A DNA stretch of 64,000 nucleotides, taken from the NCBI GenBank assembly GCA_963810915.1, contig CAWEPH010000006.1, forward strand, positions 310,001-374,000. Direction: 5' to 3'. The stretch is from JAOUEA01 sp963810915 (lineage in GTDB: Bacteria > Actinomycetota > UBA4738 > HRBIN12). The notes beneath the pieces are model-generated. The model worked only from the letters and a program-made list of their open reading frames with translations, was not told the origin of the DNA and searched no databases. A program made the position numbers and the translations under genes. Position 1 is the first letter of the stretch. Every line of letters starts with the position of its first letter. This document shows, one piece after another, positions 1 through 6,727 of the stretch.

Positions 1-46
1 CGGACTTCTAATCCGTGGGTCGCAGGTTCGAATCCTGCCCGGCGCG
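1..46 (+). tRNA. tRNA-Arg(TCT), 3' part only
   Basis: The window opens inside a tRNA. The anticodon stem-loop is CGGA-CTTCTAA-TCCG, with TCT at the anticodon position, which reads AGA (Arg). It is followed by a variable loop, a perfect T arm (GCAGG-TTCGAAT-CCTGC, 22-38) and the 3' acceptor strand CCGGCGC with discriminator G at 46. No CCA is encoded. The D arm and 5' acceptor strand lie outside the window, so the isotype rests on the anticodon alone. Confidence 0.85.
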
Positions 47-178
47 CCTCTCTGACCCAGCACGAACGCTCTTTGCGGGAATGTCCCCCGATCTCCTCCG
101 TTCAAGTCCGGGCACAGGCAGTCTCGGACGGTAAACGCCCCGCGTTCCTCTATTGAACGTCGCGCCAGCGTGAGGGTG

Positions 179-278
179 CACGTATGGAGGGCCAGGGTGC
201 TCGCCACCGCGCTCGTGCTGGGGGGAGGTCCCGCTCAAACCGTTCACACGGCAGCGGCGGGATCCTCCCCTAGCCAAA
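179..278 (+). repeat. Interspersed hairpin repeat, copy R1
   Basis: This is one of three related copies (others at 584-684 and 27255-27330). All share a 5' block reading TATGGAGGG followed, about 20 to 30 bases on, by GCTCGT and a GGAGG run. In R1 the 3' half can fold: GGGAGG (223-228) pairs with CCTCCC (264-269), and TCCCGC (229-234) pairs with GCGGGA (257-262), with T263 bulged. It is followed by CTAGCCAA, as in R2. R1 lies about 135 bp downstream of tRNA-Arg on the same strand. It could be a structured RNA, a terminator-like element or a small mobile repeat; the function is unknown. Confidence 0.55.
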
Positions 279-284
279 GATGAC

Positions 285-583
285 GGTGCGGCCGGGGTGG
301 ACCCGTGAGCGGTCATCCCGACCAGCCGGACTTGCAGTGCAGCTCAGTCCTAGTTCGTGGTGGATGCGAGTCTCTCATTCTCGCGCGTCTGCCGCCGGGT
401 GTTCGGGCTCCCCTTCGCTGTGCACCGCTCAGGGAACCGAACAGCCGACGGCTTCCACGCCTGACGGGTGTCCCAGGCCGCGGACCACCGGGATGCGAGC
501 CCGGCTCAGGTCCGACCGTGATGGGCTGCGTCTTCGACAGGCTAGCGCATTCTCCGCTTGACCGGATCGTGAGCGTGAGATGG
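285..583. other. Gap between repeats, no gene seen
   Basis: About 300 bases between the first two hairpin repeats. Open frames exist here because of the high GC content, but none has a convincing ribosome binding site or a protein-like composition. I see no RNA gene or clear inverted repeat. Confidence 0.4.
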
Positions 584-684
584 AACGTATGGAGGGACCT
601 CGCGCCCCTGCCTTCGTTGCTCGTGCTGGTGGGAGGCGCCCGCTCCTGCGAGAGTTCGTGGCGCGGGCGCCTCCCCTAGCCAAG
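584..684 (+). repeat. Interspersed hairpin repeat, copy R2
   Basis: Second copy of the element at 179-278. The 5' block is nearly identical (ACGTATGGAGGG, then GCTCGTGCTGG). The 3' part contains a perfect 13-bp inverted repeat, GGGAGGCGCCCGC (631-643) with GCGGGCGCCTCCC (663-675), separated by 19 bases and followed by CTAGCCAA. The inner stem differs in sequence from R1 but still pairs, which argues for selection on structure. On the opposite strand it lies just downstream of the small gene at 753-958, so it may also act as a terminator there. Confidence 0.6.
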
Positions 685-752
685 CCCAGGACAGGACGCC
701 GAGATGCGCGAGCGTTGGCGGATGTTCCTTGGCAGCCTGGGCCTCGGGGGAT

Positions 753-958
753 CTACTGAAGCCCCTCCCAGGTCCACTCCACATAGGCCCATGCCTCGCC
801 GGTGTGTGAGTTCCTGCCGACCCGGTAGCGGGTGTGCTCTCAGCGTTCGGGACGCCCAGCTTCCGGGCGGCCTCGCGTGCGATCGCGATCTGCTCGTCCT
901 TGGTCGGCGGGGTCTCCGGGTCGCCCTTGGCGAAGCGCACCTCATGCTGGTGCTCCAT
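753..958 (-). pseudogene. Small charged protein, frameshifted
   Basis: The reverse strand encodes a protein-like N-terminus starting at 958 (MEHQHEVRFAKGDPE...), rich in charged residues, with the segment DEQIAIAREAARKLG reading as an amphipathic helix. Near 835 the frame must shift by one base to continue into a second protein-like stretch, YRVGRNSHTGEAWAYVEWTW, ending at a TAG at 753-755. The total would be about 67 residues. Without the shift the frame runs on through the R2 repeat, which is unlikely to be real. I do not recognise a family. Either a one-base sequencing error or a genuine mutation would explain it. Confidence 0.45.
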
Positions 959-1037
959 GCGCGAACCGCAACGAAGGTTGTGGTGCGACGGGAGATCCGG
1001 CAACCACGCTCTGCCCGCTTATCTTTCCCGGGCACCG

Positions 1038-1364
1038 CTAGCAACGGTCCATCGCGTCGTCGAACACCGCAGTGCCCAACGCTGGGTCACGACCTCCTTT
1101 GAAGTCATACACCCACGCCGCCATTGCTCGTTTCTCTCCGTCCCGGTTGGTGGCGGCACATAGGCGACCGATCGCACCGCGGGACATGTTGCTCGCGAAG
1201 CGCATCGCGGTCGGTTCCATCGATTCCGCCGATCGGTACACGCTCACGCTCGGCGTGGGAGTGACCGTCTGGGTGGCTGACGAGCACGCGGCGAGTAGGA
1301 GCGCACCGCAGGAGATCGAGAACATGCGCCGAAGCGTGCGGCGCTCACGAGTAACACGTTCCAT
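1038..1364 (-). CDS. Small putative lipoprotein
   Basis: A 108-residue protein. The start at 1364 is chosen because a GAGGGGG ribosome binding site lies just upstream and the protein then begins with a basic n-region, a hydrophobic stretch (MFSISCGALLLAAC) and a lipobox-like LLAAC followed by Ser-Ser. Cysteine would be lipidated and the protein anchored on the outer face of the membrane. A Thr/Pro-rich linker follows. The mature part (about 80 residues) has Arg-Cys near the C-terminus and one further Cys in RLCAATN, possibly a disulfide pair. No family is recognised. It sits alone among decayed genes. Confidence 0.55.
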   Translation of the reverse strand: MERVTRERRTLRRMFSISCGALLLAACSSATQTVTPTPSVSVYRSAESMEPTAMRFASNMSRGAIGRLCAATNRDGEKRAMAAWVYDFKGGRDPALGTAVFDDAMDRC

Positions 1365-1527
1365 GGTGCCCCCTCGAATCGAACGGTGGGTCAGACTGGG
1401 TGGTCGGGACGGACCGAGGGCTCCATTCCTCCCCCTTTGTCTCATGACCTCTCCCCTCTATAGATGAGTAGGTCAGATCGTTTGCTCAGGGCGAGGTAGT
1501 TCGTGAGAGTCATCGCTCAGCGGGCGG

Positions 1528-1719
1528 TCAACCGTGCGACGTGAACGACCGCGGCCACCCGAACAGCTCACAGACCCGCTCGTAGGTGTCCCAGTTCGGG
1601 GCTTTCGTGCCTGCCTCGATCTCCCGATACTCGCGGACGGTCACGCCGACGAGCCACGACGCGCGGGTGAGGTCTGCTGAGCCGCTGAGTTCGATCGGTC
1701 CGATGTGAAGCCCGGCCTA
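1528..1719 (-). pseudogene. XRE-type HTH regulator remnant, copy 1
   Basis: Reading the reverse strand gives a stretch ending ...TRASWLVGVTVREYREIEAG, then TKAPNWDTYERVCELFGWPR and a stop at 1528-1530. The order Ala-Ser-Trp-Leu-x-Gly-Val-x-x-x-x-Tyr-x-x-x-Glu-x-Gly is the second half of an XRE/Cro-type helix-turn-helix. There is no start codon, and a TAG lies immediately upstream, so only the C-terminal part remains. Two further remnants of the same protein are at 7154-7344 and 28237-28320. The family identification is by motif only. Confidence 0.5.
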
Positions 1720-1830
1720 CTTCCCGAGTCGGAAGACGATGAAGTAGATGGCGTAGGCGGCCAGGAGGAAGCCACCCACGATCACCAGGATGACGATCCC
1801 ACCATTGCCCAAGGCGACGATCGGTTCCAT
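1717..1830 (-). CDS. Small single-pass membrane protein
   Basis: A 37-residue frame starting at ATG 1828-1830, with GGGGAGG about 11 bases upstream. It begins MEPIVALGNGGIV and is followed by one long hydrophobic helix (IVILVIVGGFLLAAYAIYFIV) and a basic end, FRLGK. The composition is typical of small actinobacterial membrane proteins. No function can be given. The frame could be extended upstream to an ATG at 1905, but the added residues are basic and non-hydrophobic and the ribosome binding site favours the short form. Confidence 0.45.
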   Translation of the reverse strand: MEPIVALGNGGIVILVIVGGFLLAAYAIYFIVFRLGK

Positions 1831-1979
1831 CGCAGCGACGAACCTCCCCGCTCGTGTGACGCGCTCGCCCAGCTTGGTCACTCGGAGGCATCGAAGCAAG
1901 CCCACCGCGAGCCGTAGACGGTTCAGGTTCCCACAGGCCCGACGCCGCGTCTCCCGGGAACCTACGAGTCCCTGATCGC

Positions 1980-2312
1980 TCAGAGCAGCCGGAGCCTCGC
2001 CACCTCGCCCACGTCCGCGATCGCAAGGAGCTCGGCAAGGTCGTCGTGCTCAGGACGGGCTAGGAGCTGGCGCAACACATCCTTGCGTGCCTAGGGAGAT
2101 GCTGTTAGGTAGCGGTGCGGTGCCAGGATCGCGGGCTCGCCGAGCTGACGGACCTGAGAAGCCAGTAGCTCGTCCTGGTCGTCACGCACCGGATGCTAGT
2201 CGCCAGGGTCGAGGCGGTTCCCCAGGTAGCGGTGCTGGGCCTGGAATCGGAGGCACATCTAGCTGACCACGGACGGATCTCGCCTTTCTCGTCGCCCAGA
2301 TGAGCAGAACAT
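1980..2312 (-). pseudogene. Protein-like frame with three TAG codons
   Basis: From ATG 2310-2312 to TGA 1980-1982 one reverse-strand frame stays open for 111 codons except for three in-frame TAG codons. It contains no internal TAA or TGA. The C-terminal half reads like protein: QVRQLGEPAILAPHRYL, then DVLRQLLARPEHDDLAELLA and a hydrophobic end VARLRLL. The motif HRYL occurs twice. Many intact genes in the window end in TAG, so TAG is a normal stop here and this is best read as a decayed gene, perhaps once part of the same unit as the HTH remnant just downstream. Confidence 0.3.
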
Positions 2313-2334
2313 GGTCCTCGTGTATCCATGACGC

Positions 2335-2856
2335 GTGCGAGCAGGAGAAGAAGCCGTGAGGTTCTCCTCGGGAGAGGTCGAAGCCGGGGCCCGCTTCGAC
2401 GTCTTCTTCGAGGAAGAACGCCAACGGTTGTTCAAGGCCCTCTACTTCGTGACCGGGAACAAGCACGACGCGGAAGAGCTCACGCAGGACGCGTTCCTGA
2501 AGCTCTGGGAGCGGTGGGACGAGATCGATCGGATCAACGACCCGACGGCCTACCTCTTCCGCGTCGCGCTGAACGGATTCCGGTTGCGGCGACGTCGGGC
2601 AACCATGGCCGTGCGCAAGCTGATCCCGGCCGCGGAGCCGCCCGATCCGTTCCAGGAGGCTGATATGCGCGCCGACGTGCGACAGCTCCTCCTCGGGCTC
2701 ACCCCGAGGCAGCGTGCGGCGCTCCTGCTCGTGGACCTGCTCGGATACACGTCCGAGCAGGCGGCGGACATCTTGCGCGTCCAGCCGTCCACGGTCCGGT
2801 CGCTCGCGACGCAGGGGCGACAGGCCTTGAGAGCGGAAGGAGCACGGGATGCCTGA
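2335..2856 (+). CDS. ECF-type sigma-70 family RNA polymerase sigma factor
   Basis: A 173-residue ECF sigma factor that would direct RNA polymerase to a small regulon. Region 2 spans about residues 20-85, with the typical NKHDAEELTQDAFLKLWERW block (43-61) that contacts the -10 element and core enzyme. Region 4 spans about 115-167, with LTPRQRAALLLVDLLGYTSE, then a recognition helix in PSTVRSLATQGRQAL. The start is uncertain: GTG 2335 is used, but a GTG at 2356 behind GGAGAAGAA is also possible. The stop overlaps the start of the beta-propeller gene by 8 bases, so the two are translationally coupled. The pair is echoed by a decayed pair at 36.7-38.4 kb. Confidence 0.88.
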   Translation: MRAGEEAVRFSSGEVEAGARFDVFFEEERQRLFKALYFVTGNKHDAEELTQDAFLKLWERWDEIDRINDPTAYLFRVALNGFRLRRRRATMAVRKLIPAAEPPDPFQEADMRADVRQLLLGLTPRQRAALLLVDLLGYTSEQAADILRVQPSTVRSLATQGRQALRAEGARDA

Positions 2857-3859
2857 GTTCCAGGAGGTGTTCCGCATGGCTACGCAGAAGGTCGATCAGG
2901 ACAACGGGGCCCTTGAACGACAGGTCTCGAGGCAACGCAAGGCGGCTCGGAACCGCCGCGTGGGTGCCTTCGCCACGGTGGCGGTCTTCATCGCGATCGC
3001 CGTGGGCGTCTTCGCGCTCACGCGGGGCGATACGGGTGGGGTGCCAGCGGCCCCTCCCCCGCCATCGATCCCGCAAGCGAGCGGGTCGATGTTGGATCTC
3101 CGCTCAGGCGACACCACGCCACTTCCCGCCAGTATCGCAACGTCAGGGGATTACTTCGCCGTATCCCCCGACCACAAGATGGTCGCCTTCAACGCGTGTT
3201 GCAGCCTGGCGAGTCCCCTCTATGTGGCTAACGTTGACGGGACGCGGAAACGCCCGATCTCACCGATCGGATCGGATGCTTACGCCGCGCAGTGGTCCCC
3301 GGACGGCTCGAAGGTCGTGTATCAGCAACGGGACGGCTCGAGCCAGCAGCTGGGGAACCTGTTCGTCCAGGACGTCGCAACGGGCCAACGGACGCAAGTC
3401 ACGAACTTCGATCAGACGCAGCGCTGGGGCTATTGGGCCGCGCTTCCGAGCTTCTCGGCGGATGGTCGGTCGATCCTCTTCCAGCTACCGAGAGGCGATC
3501 ACAACAACCCGATCGATGACCTCTGGTCCGTGCCTGTCACCGGCGGGCAGCCGACCCTAGTCCAACGTAACGCGACCTCGGGCGGCTACTCGCCGGACGG
3601 CAGGTCGCTCGCGTATCTCTCACACCTTGGCGCGCTATGGATCACGAGCGTCCACGGAGGAAGTCCCCGAGTGCTGGTTGGCCAGGGGGATCTTGGGTGG
3701 TTGAGGTGGTCTCCGGACGGGACGCGGATCTCCTACACGGAGGGCAGCTCGATCTACGTCGTGAACGTCGCAACCGGTGCGACCACCCAGGTCGCGGAGG
3801 GCGGCAACGCCGAGTGGTTCAACGACAACACGCTGATCGTTGCACACCCGCCGAACTAG
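2849..3859 (+). CDS. Membrane-anchored WD40/TolB-like beta-propeller protein
   Basis: A 336-residue protein with a cytoplasmic N-terminus (1-39, basic), one transmembrane helix (about 40-58, TVAVFIAIAVGVFAL) and a secreted domain. The domain has repeated PD40-type blades marked by WSPDGSKVVY, FSADGRSILF, YSPDGRSLAY and WSPDGTRISY. It overlaps the sigma gene by 8 bases. Known ECF operons often pair the sigma factor with an anti-sigma factor that has a cytoplasmic N-terminus, one helix and an extracytoplasmic sensor. The topology here fits that, with the propeller as sensor, but the N-terminus lacks the usual zinc anti-sigma HxxxCxxC motif, so an anti-sigma role is inference. Two hairpins follow the stop. 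Confidence 0.8.
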   Translation: MPEFQEVFRMATQKVDQDNGALERQVSRQRKAARNRRVGAFATVAVFIAIAVGVFALTRGDTGGVPAAPPPPSIPQASGSMLDLRSGDTTPLPASIATSGDYFAVSPDHKMVAFNACCSLASPLYVANVDGTRKRPISPIGSDAYAAQWSPDGSKVVYQQRDGSSQQLGNLFVQDVATGQRTQVTNFDQTQRWGYWAALPSFSADGRSILFQLPRGDHNNPIDDLWSVPVTGGQPTLVQRNATSGGYSPDGRSLAYLSHLGALWITSVHGGSPRVLVGQGDLGWLRWSPDGTRISYTEGSSIYVVNVATGATTQVAEGGNAEWFNDNTLIVAHPPN

Positions 3860-3882
3860 CTGGTCGACCCCCCTCGCCGTAG

Positions 3883-3903
3883 CCCGGGCCCGCCAGGCCC
3901 GGG
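3883..3903 (+). terminator. Perfect 8-bp hairpin after propeller gene
   Basis: CCCGGGCC (3883-3890) and GGCCCGGG (3896-3903) form a perfect stem with a 5-base loop, 24 bases after the stop of the beta-propeller gene. There is no U-tract, as is common in GC-rich actinobacteria. It probably contributes to termination of the sigma-propeller operon. Confidence 0.5.
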
Positions 3904-3980
3904 GGACCGGCCCGGGACGTTCGAGCGGCGCTGGTTTCGGGGGCTCGGTCGGACGATTCGCGAGGATAAGGCCGTAGGAT

Positions 3981-4019
3981 GAGCCCCCGGTCCCGTGCAC
4001 CCACAGGGACCGGGGGCTC
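3981..4019. terminator. Strong 14-bp hairpin, likely bidirectional terminator
   Basis: GAGCCCCCGGTCCC (3981-3994) and GGGACCGGGGGCTC (4006-4019) are perfect complements with an 11-base loop. It lies between the forward sigma-propeller operon and the reverse-strand remnant that ends at 4020, so it can serve both. No U-tract is present. Confidence 0.65.
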
Positions 4020-4272
4020 TCACCTCTCTGTGCCGTCCACCAGCCGCAGAGACTGGCTCAAGCTCGGATGCCACTCCTTCTGCTCGGAGCGGATGTGTTG
4101 CACGCGGCCGGTGAGTGCGTCGGTGTCGTTCCGAGCCCGGCCGCGAGGTTGAACTCGATGTGAGACGCGAGCGCGTCCGCGAAGGCATCGTGGTCGATGC
4201 CGGGCGGGAGCGCGATCTGCACGTCGAACGTCTCCCTTCCTTGCCAGCCGTCCTCACTCACCGAACTCACGC
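4020..4272 (-). pseudogene. Small unknown gene, frameshifted
   Basis: From a GTG at about 4272 the reverse strand reads GWQGRETFDVQIALPPGIDH and a helical segment DAFADALASHIEFNLAAGLG. A one-base shift near 4125 is then needed to enter the protein-like C-terminal stretch RVQHIRSEQKEWHPSLSQSL, ending at TGA 4020-4022 beside the strong hairpin. The whole would be about 83 residues. No family is recognised. The need for a shift makes it either a pseudogene or a sequencing artefact. Confidence 0.35.
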
Positions 4273-4545
4273 CTCTCCTGCCACTCCCAGCCGCCATCGC
4301 CGTTGCTCGCCCACGGAGGGAGGTTCGACGGCTTGCGAGGCTTCCTCTTGGTCGGTCGGTTGGCAAGCACAAAGGCTTCGGACTCCGCGAAGAGCGTCGC
4401 CATCACCATGTCTCGCGTGAGTTGGCGGATGGAGTGTCCCTGAGCATCGATACGCCACGCGCAAGCTGAGCGACGTAGGCGTCCACCTTCGCTACCTCAT
4501 CGTGCGACGGTCGCAGCACTGGGGCAAAGGCCTAGGCTCTGGGGC

Positions 4546-4812
4546 ATGACCACCGAGACCTACTACCGGTTGCGCGAAGAGAGAGTCGGTGGCGAGCGGT
4601 TCAACTTCATCGACGCCGAGGTCCGGCTCCCGGTGATGGGCACCCGCCCGAGCGATCGTCCGTCGGTGTACCACTTCGAGCCCGAGCACATGTACACGGC
4701 CGCGGGGCTGAAGGACAGGCTCGGGGCCACCGACCTGCTCACCGCGTGGGACGACGATGATCACGAGATCCATCGCTGCTTCCTCGCCGCGATCGAGGCG
4801 GAGGTGCTCTAG
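4546..4812 (+). CDS. Hypothetical protein, 88 aa
   Basis: An 88-residue acidic protein starting MTTETYYRLREERVGG. It contains a Tyr-His-Phe-Glu-Pro-Glu-His segment and an Asp-rich run WDDDDHEIH near residue 68, which could bind metal, but no domain is recognised. The gene is followed after 27 bases by another small gene in the same orientation, so they may form a two-gene operon. The ribosome binding site is weak. Codon use is consistent with coding (GC-rich third positions). Confidence 0.6.
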   Translation: MTTETYYRLREERVGGERFNFIDAEVRLPVMGTRPSDRPSVYHFEPEHMYTAAGLKDRLGATDLLTAWDDDDHEIHRCFLAAIEAEVL

Positions 4813-4839
4813 GGGTCTCCTAGGGAGGAGGAACGGGAG

Positions 4840-5187
4840 ATGGCAGCGATCATCTATACGTTCACCACGAAGGAGCGCAGCGGCACCCTCGATCTCGATG
4901 ACGACGAGCGCAGGCGAGTGGTCCACCATGCGAGCGGGCACCACGCAGGGGGATACTTCGACATCCGGGCGATGGAGGGCGGAGGTCGGCTCGCCATCGC
5001 TCCGATGGTGGCGGATGAGGGCAGTTCGGACGAAGGGGTCACGGTCAGAAGAACGGCCCGTGTGGATCTTGCAGATCCTCCGGGGCAGACCGCGACGATC
5101 AGCCTCGAGACGTTCGCTGAGTTCATCGAGGACGTGCGCGCCAACCGAGAGGGGTCCTACGAGGCCGACACCTTCTATCCGCGGTGA
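4840..5187 (+). CDS. Hypothetical protein, 115 aa
   Basis: A 115-residue protein with an excellent ribosome binding site (GGGAGGAGG about 10 bases before the ATG). It begins with a beta-rich stretch (IIYTFTTKERSGTLDLDDDE) and has two His-rich turns, VVHHASGHHAGGYFD. It ends with an acidic helix around ETFAEFIEDVRA. No transmembrane segment or signal peptide is visible. It probably forms an operon with the 88-residue gene upstream. No family is recognised. Confidence 0.65.
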   Translation: MAAIIYTFTTKERSGTLDLDDDERRRVVHHASGHHAGGYFDIRAMEGGGRLAIAPMVADEGSSDEGVTVRRTARVDLADPPGQTATISLETFAEFIEDVRANREGSYEADTFYPR

Positions 5188-5240
5188 GCAAGGTCTCGCG
5201 GTGATTCAGATCTGCGGCTGGAGAACCCGACCAGGATCGT

Positions 5241-5930
5241 GCCAGGCGACCGGGTCACCCACTTGGTCTACGACGTGTGCACGGGATAGCGCAGATGCGT
5301 GACACCCACACCGGTGACGACTGTCGGATTCCCGAGGACGACCGGTGTGTTCGCGAGGTGGTCGAACAGCCGCACTCCTGCGCCTAGCAACACGGCAGCC
5401 AGATCGATGTGGATCTCGTCGAGCAGCCCGGCGTCCAGGCACTGCTGGATCGTTTGGGCGCCGTGCACTCCCACGGACTTCGGGCCGGCAGCCGATTTCG
5501 CTCGAGCAACGGCGCTTTCGATGCCGTCGGTGACGAACTGGACTGTCGAGCCGGGCCGTGGCCAGCCGTCGGGCACGTGGTGGGTGACGACGAAAGCGGG
5601 CACATCCCACGGGTGCTGGCCGCCCCAGCCGTCGGCGACCTCGAACGTGCGCCGACCGGTGAGCATGGCGCCGACCTCAGCCACCAAGCCCCTCAGGTGG
5701 TCGGCGCTCGGCGCCGAGACGTGGAACGTCATGCCCGATGTCGCGCTCGCTGTGGGGACCTCGACGTCGCCCGAGAAGTACCAGTCGAAGACTTCGGCGA
5801 CCCCGTCGTTCGCGTCGGCGACGTACCCGTCGAGAGACATCGACATGATTGCGACCACCTTGGTCATGGTGCAGCTCCTTTCGCGACAAGGGCGCGGCTG
5901 ATTGTAGTAGCGGCGGACGCTCGATCCGAC
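5241..5930. repeat. 690-bp segmental duplication, copy A
   Basis: Bases 5241-5930 match 23855-24544 almost without gaps: both copies are 690 bp long. The similarity starts at GCCAGGCGAC, covers the whole RibD_C-type gene, its AAAGGAG ribosome binding site and about 60 bp of leader, and ends at GCTCGATCCGAC. Outside these limits the flanks are unrelated. Copy B begins about 60 bp after tRNA-Lys. There are no obvious target-site duplications or terminal inverted repeats, so the mechanism is unclear. Confidence 0.85.
5268..5867 (-). CDS. Dihydrofolate reductase-like (RibD C-terminal domain) protein, copy A
   Basis: A 199-residue protein of the RibD_C/DHFR-like family, NAD(P)H-dependent reductases related to the reductase half of RibD. 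The start MTKVVAIMSMSLDGYVAD is the typical first strand and loop. LTGRRTFEVADGWGG (about 69-83) matches the conserved GRRT(F/Y) motif, and VHGAQTIQQCLDAGLLDE followed by IHIDLAAVLLGAGVRLF matches the C-terminal core. AAAGGAG lies 6 bases before the ATG. The substrate is unknown; such stand-alone proteins are rarely riboflavin enzymes. It is about 91% identical by hand count to the copy at 23882-24481, the last 60 residues being identical. Confidence 0.88.
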   Translation of the reverse strand: MTKVVAIMSMSLDGYVADANDGVAEVFDWYFSGDVEVPTASATSGMTFHVSAPSADHLRGLVAEVGAMLTGRRTFEVADGWGGQHPWDVPAFVVTHHVPDGWPRPGSTVQFVTDGIESAVARAKSAAGPKSVGVHGAQTIQQCLDAGLLDEIHIDLAAVLLGAGVRLFDHLANTPVVLGNPTVVTGVGVTHLRYPVHTS

Positions 5931-6204
5931 GCGGGTGACGTCGGTTCCGTAGACGTGGATGGAGATTGCGGTCGTTGCGCGTGTGACGCACGTAGGGCGT
6001 AGCTGCCCTCGTCCCGCGAATCAACGAGGCCGGTCAGGCGGCGGTCGTCACCACTGCCGTGGGAGACCGCCACAGTCACGGTCAAACCAGGGGCCGATGG
6101 CTATCTCGTTCTCTCAGCAGATCCTCAGGCCGACCCGGCAATCCGGCTGACCCGTTCGCCGGTAGTACCGCACGAAGGAAGCCACGTGAGCAAGGAGGCG
6201 AACG

Positions 6205-6348
6205 ATGGCACAGAACGTGTCCGGCTACGGTCGGAAATGGAAGAAGTGGCTGGGGATCTACCTCGCGGTCGGCGCGGTTGCCTACCTGGTCGTCTACCTC
6301 TTGTTCTTCCACCACGGAGGCGGAGCGGGCGGCGGCTTCGGCTACTGA
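6205..6348 (+). CDS. Small Gly-rich single-pass membrane protein, 47 aa
   Basis: A 47-residue frame with a textbook ribosome binding site (AGGAGG at 6193-6198, 6 bases before the ATG). It starts MAQNVSGYGRKWKKWLG, a basic aromatic cytoplasmic segment. One hydrophobic helix (IYLAVGAVAYLVVYLLFF, residues 18-35) and a His-His, Gly-rich tail ending GGGFGY follow. The start signal, charge asymmetry and clean helix make it credible despite its size. No function is known to me. It lies between the duplicated segment and decayed DNA. Confidence 0.65.
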   Translation: MAQNVSGYGRKWKKWLGIYLAVGAVAYLVVYLLFFHHGGGAGGGFGY

Positions 6349-6556
6349 CCACTTCGACACGCCGTGTACGCGGGGCAGGACCGCGACCTGTCCCGCGCGC
6401 AGGTGCGACGTGGCCAACGCAAAGGCGTAGGTGGGGACCGGGACCTCGGAAGCTGCGCCACGCGAGCCCCTAAGCCTCCCCGGGCTTAGAACCCCGCCGC
6501 TGGTACCTCCACCCCGGGCCACGTTGGGATACTGCCGGAGCACTTGCTGGCACGAG

Positions 6557-6727
6557 TTACGCGACGGCGCCCAAGGTGAATCCGCTGCAGTCGCACTCGG
6601 AGTAGAGACACGTGCGGGCCTCGAAGTCGCCGTGAACGAACTCCGTGTGCTCGCACATCGTGCAGAAGACTCGACGCGGATCGGCAGGGCGCAGAAGCAC
6701 GGCTTGTCGTGAAGTCGGAGTTTGCAT
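6557..6727 (-). CDS. Small zinc-ribbon-like protein, 56 aa
   Basis: A 56-residue reverse-strand frame from ATG 6725-6727 to TAA 6557-6559. Residues 22-48 read CTMCEHTEFVHGDFEARTCL followed by YSECDC, giving a C-x2-C ... C-x4-C-x-C arrangement typical of small zinc-binding folds. An internal ATG inside the first Cys pair is less likely as the start. No ribosome binding site is clear upstream, so the start is uncertain. The function is unknown. Confidence 0.45.
   Translation of the reverse strand: MQTPTSRQAVLLRPADPRRVFCTMCEHTEFVHGDFEARTCLYSECDCSGFTLGAVA

Noticed and set aside
1980..2312. Amber (TAG) recoding in the interrupted frame
   Set aside because: Intact genes here, for example those ending at 3859 and 16930, use TAG as a normal stop. 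Decay is the simpler reading.
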